A DNA stretch of 12,874 nucleotides, from NCBI GenBank assembly GCA_007695205.1, contig REEF01000872.1, positions 1-12,874 of the forward strand, written 5' to 3'. Below are positions 7,521 through 12,874 of the stretch, piece by piece. The notes under the pieces were generated by a model that was not told the DNA's origin, did not search any database, and saw only the letters and a program-made list of their open reading frames with translations. The DNA is from Planctomycetaceae bacterium. Its GTDB lineage: Bacteria > Planctomycetota > Planctomycetia > Pirellulales > Pirellulaceae. A program made the translations under genes and the position numbers. Numbering within the stretch: the stretch's first letter is position 1; every line of letters begins with the position of its first letter.

Positions 7521-10500
7521 GCCTGCGACTCCCCAGGCACCATGGTCGCGGGGATTGTCGACGTCGACGCACCTCGGTTCTCCGATTGCAGCGAGGAAGC
7601 CCGTATGGTTTGGGAATCCGGGCTGGCATAAGCGACACCCTGGATCAGCGAACCACCGGTCAGACGACGGTCCATCACCCACTTCAACGCGCAGGCGATC
7701 AGGCTGAGCAGTACCCCCAGCACGGCTGCTTGGGCTAGCGCAGCCGACAGATCGGGGTACCCCAAGATCAGCGTGAAGAGCGTCAGCCCGACGGCGAACA
7801 ACAGGGCGGGATGCCGCAGTCGACGGATGTAAATCAAGGCCAGGCCAGCCAGCAGGGCTGTTCCCGACATGGCCATCAACACCGTGCTGCGTGAAGCGAT
7901 CGAGAATCGGTGACCGTCCAGCGTTCCGAACGAGCTGAGCAGGTAGTGATTCACCGTTTGAGGAAAGTCGTCGGATTGCGATGTGGCGCCCATCCAGCGT
8001 TCCAGATCCTCTGGCTGGAGACGGGATACGCGGCTCCAGAACAAGCCACGCCACGTCCAGGTCAGTTCGGGGGTCATTCCCATCGGCGGCGTCAGCAGAT
8101 GCACGTGCGGTGGCATCATCAAGGTCCAGTAAACCCGATGATGCGACTTGGCCTGGAGCACGCGGGGCACCTCCAGTTCCAGCACGCCAGGCCAGCGAGT
8201 CGCAGCGGGCATGGTGTACCACAATTCGAGCACATGTTCCTGACCCGGGGTCACCTCGATCGTGCGGATCTGTTGCTCGTCCCGCAGCACAAGGTGCGTG
8301 ACATCGGTGCCATCGACGCCCACCCGCCGCAGATCCGCCTCGCCGGGCAACTCGATCGCCACGTTGTCCTGATTGGTCGTGATCCGAAACACGGCCCGGT
8401 CGCGCCGTTTGGCCGTATCCCATCGTGTTTCGAGCCAAGCGCGAGAGATGATCGTCGATGATTGACGCCGCTGATCGCGACGGGTTACCCGCAGTGCCAA
8501 TTGAAGTGGCATCCCGTCGGCAGCCAATGTCAAATCAGATTCCGAACCGGTGGTGGAGTTTTCTAACGGCGTCCACACGGCGTCGTTGAGCCGGATCGTG
8601 AGTTCGGTGCCGCTTTGGACCCGAGCCGTATTTCCGGTGACCACCGTCCCGTCGCCCAGCCAGGGTTGGACCAGCGGGATCACCAGCGGAACTTCACGAT
8701 CGTTGCCCCGCAACAACCAGGGCTGATCGTGCTGAACGACAATTTCGTGCGCGCCCAACAATTCACCCAGCGGATCGACCTCAACTCGCACCCAATTCAG
8801 ATCCTCGGCGGACGACAGCCCCTCGGGATCCACCGTGTGCCATTGGATCAACGGCAGCGCCTGCTGCTGGTAAAGGAATTGAACGTCGCCACCATCGAAC
8901 AACTCGCGAGGCATCGTGAACTGCAGACGCCGTAGCGGTTCGTACGCGATCCGGTATTGAATACGCTGCTGAACGCGGGCCACACGGGCATCCAAGCGGA
9001 CATCCGCCTCGCCGCTGACCGACACCGACCGAGGATGCACTTCGATCGCCGCACTTAAGACGCTGGCAACCGCATCGCTCCGCTCGCGGAAATGCATTCG
9101 CCGCCGTTGCTGCTCCATCGGGACTTCGATCGCCGGCGGGAAAGGGTCGCGTTCCAAGCCTTGCAAATCCTGCTCGGATACGGTCAGCTCGATGTTATCC
9201 GCAGAAATGACCACCACCGGCGCCGGCACCAGGCTCCGGGCTTCCGGGCGAGGCAGTCTGAGCGAGATGTGGTCCGCGTCTTCGGGGATGGACTGCTGGG
9301 CCTTCATGTGCAAGACCAATTCCCCGCTGTCGGTCATGGCAGTGGTCAGAGGAATGAACAGGGGATCGGTCTGTTCCATCTCCAGTGTTTCCGCATCGAT
9401 CACCGTTTCGGGGCCGACCTGCGTCACTTGCCAACCGGGTACCTGAATATTCAAACCGTAAGGACTGGCACCGCGGATGCGATACTTGAAGGTGGCATCC
9501 AGCCGGACGGTCCGCTGGTCGACGTACACTTCGTAAGCCGGTTCGACGCTGATCTGAGTCTCTTTCGAGGCAACCTGCATCAGTAGGCTGTAGGACCGCC
9601 GAGTCATCTCGAAACGCGCCGAAAGTTTCTGACGGAGCGATTCCGGAACAAAGGTGCGTTGGACTCCGGCGATCGACTTCCAGGTCAAACGCAGCCCGCT
9701 CTTGACGGCGAAATCGATCGTGCCCGATTGCCGGAACGCATCTTCGACTTCGAATCCTCCCAAATCATACTCCGTGCCCTGGCCCTCGGCCGTCGAGATG
9801 TATTCGATCAGCAATTGCACCTCGACCATCGCCGATGTGGCTCGGTCCAGCCGAACTTGGATCCGGCGGGCACCTGAGTCGACTTCCGGTTGTTCGACCA
9901 ATCGCAGACCGCTCTGGTTGAATTGCCGCGGGAAAAGTCGGGCACCCGGCGGCAAGCGGACCGTGAACGAATCGAACTCGCCCCGCAAACTGCTGACTCG
10001 CAACCGCAAATCGGCGGTCACTTGTCGCACCCCATCCACTTTGACCACCTGTTCGATATGAGCCTCTAACAACGGGCTGAGCGTCGCCGGTCGCGGGACA
10101 CCCTGTCGCCAAGTCATGCGGAAATCGCCGCCAACCCCCGAAACCAATAGGCGAGACGCATCCTCGCCCGCTTCCAGCACTTCCAACAAGCCGTTGGACA
10201 CCATGGCCGTCGCGCCCCGGATGGGAACCTGCAAGTCGAAGGTCGACGACGTGGCTCGGGGCAATTGCAGGTCCAGACGATACTCGGTTCCCACTTGTTC
10301 GACGGCCGCCATCAACTCGAGCGACACGGTGTAGAATTGCCCCGACTCGCCGCGAAGCCAACAGACGTAACCCTGCCCGGCCCCCTCGGACAACACCACC
10401 ACCTCGGCCTGGCCCTCGTAGGTGGGCGCCTCGCGCCAGATCGCGTTATCCAGCCGTAGCGGAACACGGACCCAAGCGTCGGTCAGCAGACGAATGGTCG

Positions 10501-10900
10501 CGTCAACCGTGAAATGAACCCGCGAGCCCTCGAGCGTGCCTCGAATCTGTAACGATTGCAGCGTGAACTCTGGAATCTGCACACTTGTATCGTTGGTCTT
10601 CGATTCCCGCTGCATCAACCGCTGCAATTCAGTAAGGCTCAGATTCAACACCGGAACCAATTGACCGCTTTCGTCTTTGACGTAATAGGTCGTCGGCTGG
10701 ATTTCGTGAACCCGAGGTGCGCGGTCGTCGTTGCCCTCCGAGCGGGGTTTCTCAGTGGGCCGAGAAGGCGGTGTGGATTGAGCGCGCAAATCCAGCGCCA
10801 GTGAGAGACACGCTCCCATAGCAACGACCGCGATGGCTCGGACGCAAAACGGCACGATTTGGCTCGATAAGAAGAATGACTGCAATCCATTGCGGATCAC
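7517..10900 (-). CDS. single-module membrane-anchored ectodomain protein (1127 aa), function unknown
   Basis: The start chosen is GTG at 10900, the first possible one after an in-frame TAG at about 10930. Its Shine-Dalgarno is weak. A second GTG at residue 16 (VPFC) would also leave a workable signal peptide. Residues about 14-40 form the signal peptide (core RAIAVVAMGACLSLALDL, cleavage LRA40|QS). A proline- and charge-rich linker (41-70) leads to the head motif LVP (81-83) followed by L-M-Q-R. Residues about 110-920 are beta-rich alternating sequence with few cysteines and no catalytic signature. The membrane-proximal part has VDGTDV (862-867) and VYWTLMMPP (923-931). Helices lie at 1006-1025, 1032-1051 and 1052-1073, with RRLR after the first, giving an exported ectodomain and a cytoplasmic tail of about 51 residues. 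It is a paralogue of both modules of the downstream 2412-aa protein and is translationally coupled to it. I recognise no named family. Confidence 0.9.
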   Translation of the reverse strand: MIRNGLQSFFLSSQIVPFCVRAIAVVAMGACLSLALDLRAQSTPPSRPTEKPRSEGNDDRAPRVHEIQPTTYYVKDESGQLVPVLNLSLTELQRLMQRESKTNDTSVQIPEFTLQSLQIRGTLEGSRVHFTVDATIRLLTDAWVRVPLRLDNAIWREAPTYEGQAEVVVLSEGAGQGYVCWLRGESGQFYTVSLELMAAVEQVGTEYRLDLQLPRATSSTFDLQVPIRGATAMVSNGLLEVLEAGEDASRLLVSGVGGDFRMTWRQGVPRPATLSPLLEAHIEQVVKVDGVRQVTADLRLRVSSLRGEFDSFTVRLPPGARLFPRQFNQSGLRLVEQPEVDSGARRIQVRLDRATSAMVEVQLLIEYISTAEGQGTEYDLGGFEVEDAFRQSGTIDFAVKSGLRLTWKSIAGVQRTFVPESLRQKLSARFEMTRRSYSLLMQVASKETQISVEPAYEVYVDQRTVRLDATFKYRIRGASPYGLNIQVPGWQVTQVGPETVIDAETLEMEQTDPLFIPLTTAMTDSGELVLHMKAQQSIPEDADHISLRLPRPEARSLVPAPVVVISADNIELTVSEQDLQGLERDPFPPAIEVPMEQQRRRMHFRERSDAVASVLSAAIEVHPRSVSVSGEADVRLDARVARVQQRIQYRIAYEPLRRLQFTMPRELFDGGDVQFLYQQQALPLIQWHTVDPEGLSSAEDLNWVRVEVDPLGELLGAHEIVVQHDQPWLLRGNDREVPLVIPLVQPWLGDGTVVTGNTARVQSGTELTIRLNDAVWTPLENSTTGSESDLTLAADGMPLQLALRVTRRDQRRQSSTIISRAWLETRWDTAKRRDRAVFRITTNQDNVAIELPGEADLRRVGVDGTDVTHLVLRDEQQIRTIEVTPGQEHVLELWYTMPAATRWPGVLELEVPRVLQAKSHHRVYWTLMMPPHVHLLTPPMGMTPELTWTWRGLFWSRVSRLQPEDLERWMGATSQSDDFPQTVNHYLLSSFGTLDGHRFSIASRSTVLMAMSGTALLAGLALIYIRRLRHPALLFAVGLTLFTLILGYPDLSAALAQAAVLGVLLSLIACALKWVMDRRLTGGSLIQGVAYASPDSQTIRASSLQSENRGASTSTIPATMVPGESQA

Positions 10901-10920
10901 AAGGACGTTCCAGGTGACAC
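10897..10920 (-). CDS. possible 7-codon leader peptide before the 1127-aa gene
   Basis: GTG at 10920-10918 opens a frame reading M-S-P-G-T-S-L and ends with TGA at 10899-10897. It overlaps the GTG start of the 1127-aa gene by four bases (GTGA). GAGG/AGGAAAG directly precedes it and is a better ribosome-binding site than the one in front of the main start. A coupled mini-ORF would explain how the main gene is translated from a weak site. It is short enough to be chance. Confidence 0.25.
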   Translation of the reverse strand: MSPGTSL

Positions 10921-10922
10921 CT
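10912..10922. promoter_or_regulatory. AGGTGACACCT palindrome near the start of the giant unit
   Basis: This is a perfect 5-bp inverted repeat around a single central base. It lies between the candidate -10 and the start codon of the 1127-aa gene and overlaps the mini-ORF start. It could be an operator half-site pair or simply incidental. Confidence 0.2.
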
Positions 10923-10929
10923 TTCCTCT

Positions 10930-10958
10930 AGTTTAGCGGACCAGACCGTTTTCTCCAA
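10930..10958 (-). promoter_or_regulatory. candidate promoter for the giant two-gene unit
   Basis: On the minus strand, TTGGAG (10958-10953) and TAAACT (10935-10930) are separated by 17 bp, with the start codon about 30 bp further on. The -35 match is weak (TTG only) and the -10 match is 4 of 6. It lies in the 113-bp gap after suhB. The giant genes could also be reached by read-through from suhB, since no convincing terminator is visible in the gap. Confidence 0.35.
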
Positions 10959-11013
10959 TGGAATCGGCGAGGATACCGGCCAGCATGTGGCCATACGGGA
11001 CGATCTATTCAGT

Positions 11014-11823
11014 TTATTCCACCTGTGCCAAAATAGCCAATAGCTCGCAATGTAACTGGGGAGTGGCGGCGCAGGTAAAGTGGGGATGTCGCAGGTCGAA
11101 TGTTCCCCCATCAATCCCGGTGAAGTGCCCCCCGGCTTCCCGCACGATCAGCGCCCCTGCCGCGACGTCCCAAGCTTTGGCACAGCCAGCCACGTACCCA
11201 TCCATGCGTCCCGCTGCGATGTAACACAGATTCAAGGCCGCCGAACCCATCCGCCGAATCGATCGACACGCGTGCATGATCGCCAGGAACTGAGCGATCT
11301 CGGGTGCACCGGGTCGCACATCGGGAGCAAAGCCAAAGGCGATCAGCGCTTCGTTCACCTGTTGGCAGCCGCTCACTTTCAAAGGCTGGCCATCCAGTTC
11401 CGCACCGCCGCCTCGAACGGCGCGAAAGCACTCGCCGGAAACCGGGTCGAAGACCACGCCGGCCAGTAATTCGCCTGATTGTTCGAGCCCGATCGAGACA
11501 CAATAGTGGGGCATTCCGTGGATGTAGTTCGTGGTGCCATCCAGTGGGTCGACGATCCAGCGAAACGAATCCCGACGGTCCGGGTCGGCCAGGGATCGAG
11601 CCAGATCGTCTGTAGCACCCTCCGATTCTTCCCCGACAAAACCATGTTCGGGGTATCGGCTTAGCAATATGTCTCGAATCGCCTGCTGCGAAGCCAAATC
11701 CGCCTCGGTCACCAAATCATTGCGGCCCTTGGAGCGGGCATGGATGGAACCTTGCTTGGCCGTCAGGATCTCGCCACCCGCTCGCGCAGCTCGTTCGGCG
11801 GTTTCTAAGTAGTCTTCAAGCAC
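11014..11823 (-). CDS. suhB: inositol-1-monophosphatase family protein (269 aa)
   Basis: This is a Mg2+-dependent phosphatase of the IMPase/FIG superfamily. The family hydrolyses inositol phosphates and related sugar monophosphates in the cytoplasm, and members of this length are typical. Visible signatures are GEES at 64-67, WIVDPLDGTTN at 89-99 (metal-binding D92 and D95) and WDVAAG at 218-223 (D219, equivalent to the third metal-ligand aspartate of the family). The start is a GTG at 11823 with AGGAG 6 nt upstream, an excellent site. No ATG lies near it. The gene is divergent from the 249-aa gene and lies 113 bp upstream of, and on the same strand as, the giant unit. Family membership is very secure. 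The substrate is not: inositol phosphate, 3'-phosphoadenosine 5'-phosphate, histidinol phosphate and fructose bisphosphate are all used by relatives. The symbol is by family analogy. Confidence 0.92.
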   Translation of the reverse strand: MLEDYLETAERAARAGGEILTAKQGSIHARSKGRNDLVTEADLASQQAIRDILLSRYPEHGFVGEESEGATDDLARSLADPDRRDSFRWIVDPLDGTTNYIHGMPHYCVSIGLEQSGELLAGVVFDPVSGECFRAVRGGGAELDGQPLKVSGCQQVNEALIAFGFAPDVRPGAPEIAQFLAIMHACRSIRRMGSAALNLCYIAAGRMDGYVAGCAKAWDVAAGALIVREAGGHFTGIDGGTFDLRHPHFTCAATPQLHCELLAILAQVE

Positions 11824-11882
11824 TGTTTTCTCCTTTCGAAGCAGGGAGATTCATGCCCCGCGGCTGGCAAAAAAAAATTCTC

Positions 11883-11922
11883 AGCAAAAAACCAATTTCT
11901 TTCACTTTTTTGGTTCTTTGCT
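11883..11922. repeat. 13-bp imperfect inverted repeat in the divergent intergenic region
   Basis: AGCAAAAAACCAA (11883-11895) and TTGGTTCTTTGCT (11910-11922) are inverted repeats matching at 12 of 13 positions around a 14-bp AT-rich spacer. In minus-strand RNA the one mismatch becomes a G-U pair, and the stem is followed after five bases by nine U residues (from A-run 11869-11877). It lies directly upstream of the plus-strand -35. It may be a regulator-binding site for the divergent pair or a weak terminator for minus-strand transcripts entering from the right. Confidence 0.6.
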
Positions 11923-11923
11923 A

Positions 11924-11951
11924 TAGACAATACGATAAAAAATGCTAGTAT
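11924..11951 (+). promoter_or_regulatory. sigma70-like promoter with extended -10
   Basis: TAGACA (11924-11929) matches TTGACA at five of six positions. A 16-bp spacer follows, then TAGTAT (11946-11951) preceded by TGC, giving an extended -10 (TGnTAnnnT). The start of transcription would be near 11957-11960. The surrounding 11869-11950 stretch is strikingly AT-rich compared with the rest of the window, as expected for a promoter in GC-rich DNA. Confidence 0.6.
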
Positions 11952-11976
11952 GGAATTTGCCTCTTCTCTGTTCCGG

Positions 11977-12017
11977 CCCCGCCGATTCGCAGCCCATGCG
12001 TTCGGCGGGGTTTTTTT
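11977..12017 (+). terminator. intrinsic terminator inside the leader of the 249-aa gene
   Basis: CCCCGCCGA (11977-11985) pairs perfectly with TCGGCGGGG (12002-12010). An inner CGCA/TGCG stem (11988-11991 with 11997-12000) closes a GCCCA loop. Seven T residues (12011-12017) follow immediately. This is a textbook Rho-independent terminator on the plus strand. No plus-strand gene lies to its left, so the transcript it stops must start in the intergenic region or antisense to suhB. That makes it an attenuator or the 3' end of a small RNA. Confidence 0.85.
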
Positions 12018-12027
12018 GTATCGTTAC

Positions 12028-12033
12028 AGGAAG
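12028..12033 (+). promoter_or_regulatory. ribosome-binding site AGGAAG
   Basis: AGGAAG lies 7 nt before the ATG at 12041 and decides this start over in-frame ATGs at 11942 and 11996. The first of those overlaps the promoter and the second lies within the terminator hairpin. Confidence 0.7.
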
Positions 12034-12040
12034 TTTTTCG

Positions 12041-12790
12041 ATGTGGCAACTCGACGAGAATAAGGCCGTTTTCCAGACTCCAGCGTTCGCGATCGAAATC
12101 GACACCCATTCTCCCGAATCGGGAGCCGTCCTCCGCCCAATGGCGGGGGACGCGTACCAAAACGCCAGCTTGCTGCGAATTCATTCGAGCTTGTCCGCCG
12201 AAGTAGGGGTCCCCGCGTGTGAAAGCGTTCATCAGCGAGGGCCGGATCTTGTGGTCGATTACCGAATGAGCAAGGTACCGGAGTTCACCTGGCAAGTCTA
12301 TTGGCGTGCCCTGACCGGTTTGGATTCACGAAACGTGCTGGGCGGCATCGAATTGATTCTTTCCGTCCAAACCGAATTGCTGGATAGCGATCCTCGTATG
12401 ATCGTCGAGAGTCATCTATCGAACAGCCGCGTGCTCCGAGTCGACGGTGGCCATGCGTCCGCCGAGGCGATCGAAATCGACGTTTCGGATATCTCGTCAT
12501 CCGTCAAGCTGAATCCGCCGGGGATCCTGTTGTGCCGACCGTGCGAGGCGTCGTTCAGTTATCTTGAGTTGGTTCACCCGAGCGATTTCATCGATTTGGA
12601 AATAATGCGTGCGTCACAGGACTCGTCTGAATACGCATCGCGATTCACGATGTTCGAGGCACCGCTGGAAAAAGGCGTCATCCGCCGCGGGCGTTTGCGA
12701 GGCCTGCTGTTGTCCCGAGACGACGACGTGGCGTCTGCCCGATCCTGCTACGAACAATTCACCGCATCCCCGATCCCGCTGACCGCTTGA
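12041..12790 (+). CDS. hypothetical protein, 249 aa, predicted cytoplasmic
   Basis: The start ATG at 12041 is set by AGGAAG 7 nt upstream. The stop is TGA at 12788-12790. The protein begins MWQLDENKAVF, has no signal peptide or membrane helix, and is acidic. The pattern looks beta-rich: alternating hydrophobic strands around 9-36, 69-90, 98-128 and 145-185, with tryptophans at 2, 84 and 88. A final EKGVIRRGRLRGLLLSR stretch (210-226) precedes a short helix. I recognise no named domain or catalytic motif. A carbohydrate-associated beta-sandwich is only a guess from the general look. It is divergent from the suhB-type gene, and its leader carries a strong terminator, so its expression is probably conditional. 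Confidence 0.85.
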   Translation: MWQLDENKAVFQTPAFAIEIDTHSPESGAVLRPMAGDAYQNASLLRIHSSLSAEVGVPACESVHQRGPDLVVDYRMSKVPEFTWQVYWRALTGLDSRNVLGGIELILSVQTELLDSDPRMIVESHLSNSRVLRVDGGHASAEAIEIDVSDISSSVKLNPPGILLCRPCEASFSYLELVHPSDFIDLEIMRASQDSSEYASRFTMFEAPLEKGVIRRGRLRGLLLSRDDDVASARSCYEQFTASPIPLTA

Positions 12791-12874
12791 AATCACCTAA
12801 GCACCCGGCCAGGTATTTCTTGGTGGAATCGGGCGGAAGGGGGTCGGGAGTCGTTTTCGGGTGAGCCGCTTACC
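12791..12874. other. right-edge spacer with a small terminal stem
   Basis: The 84 bases after the 249-aa gene hold no T-tract terminator. A 6-bp stem (GGTGAG with CTTACC, one G-U pair, loop CCG) sits at 12860-12874 against the window edge. The GGGGGTCGGGAGTCGTTTTC stretch at 12839-12858 is low in coding character. Confidence 0.4.

Noticed and set aside
7521..8438. A 306-codon upstream extension of the 2412-aa frame
   Set aside because: It lies entirely inside the 1127-aa gene on the same strand, has arginine/glycine-rich shadow-frame composition, and the ATG at 7520 with an ATGA overlap, a good ribosome-binding site and a signal peptide is clearly the start.
10978..10992. Hairpin GGCCA-GCATG-TGGCC between suhB and the giant unit as a terminator
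   Set aside because: The stem is only 5 bp and no T-run follows on the minus strand, so it is not a convincing terminator.
11824..11960. A minus-strand promoter for suhB, such as TATAGC near 11925-11920
   Set aside because: The only spaced -35 partner (CTAGCA at 11948-11943) matches three of six. AT-rich sequence gives several equally weak options, so none is reported.
11942..12040. N-terminal extension of the 249-aa protein from ATG 11942 or 11996
   Set aside because: The first ATG overlaps the -10 box and the second lies in the terminator stem. Neither has a Shine-Dalgarno, and the extension encodes the hairpin and T-run rather than plausible protein.

Overview
The window reads as chromosomal DNA of a planctomycete, most likely of the Pirellulaceae/Rhodopirellula type. 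The GC content is high (roughly 60% by eye). It carries very large secreted or membrane-anchored proteins with no recognisable catalytic domain, and genes are only loosely packed into operons. The phylum call is an inference from gene style, because no rRNA or marker gene is present.

Layout, left to right. Positions 1-50 hold the first 16 codons of a minus-strand gene that runs off the left edge. Positions 51-281 are intergenic. Positions 282-10900 hold two very large minus-strand genes joined by an ATGA overlap: an upstream gene of 1127 aa (7517-10900) and a downstream gene of 2412 aa (282-7520). A 113-bp gap follows, then a minus-strand inositol-monophosphatase-family gene (suhB type, 11014-11823). 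Next is a 217-bp divergent intergenic region with a good sigma70-like promoter, a canonical intrinsic terminator and a 13-bp inverted repeat. Last comes a plus-strand conserved-looking protein of unknown function (12041-12790) and a short right-edge spacer.

The central observation is that the two giant genes are built from one architecture used three times. Each unit has an N-terminal signal sequence, a short [LV]-P-...-L-[ILM]-[RQ] head motif, about 850-900 residues of beta-rich exported sequence, a conserved membrane-proximal segment and a C-terminal three-helix membrane anchor. The 1127-aa protein is one unit. The 2412-aa protein is two units fused in frame, and the second unit still carries its signal-peptide-like helix at residues 1290-1311. 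Landmark residues of the first fused unit and of the 1127-aa protein lie at almost the same residue number (DG motif 863 versus 862; PP motif 931 versus 930), so these are paralogues. I cannot assign a biochemical function. The simplest reading is a co-translated envelope complex of three homologous ectodomains, possibly matured by cleavage of the fused precursor.

A second point of interest is the plus-strand leader at 11924-12040. A promoter is followed within about 20-60 nt by a strong Rho-independent terminator lying before the ribosome-binding site of the 249-aa protein. This suggests attenuation or a small RNA.
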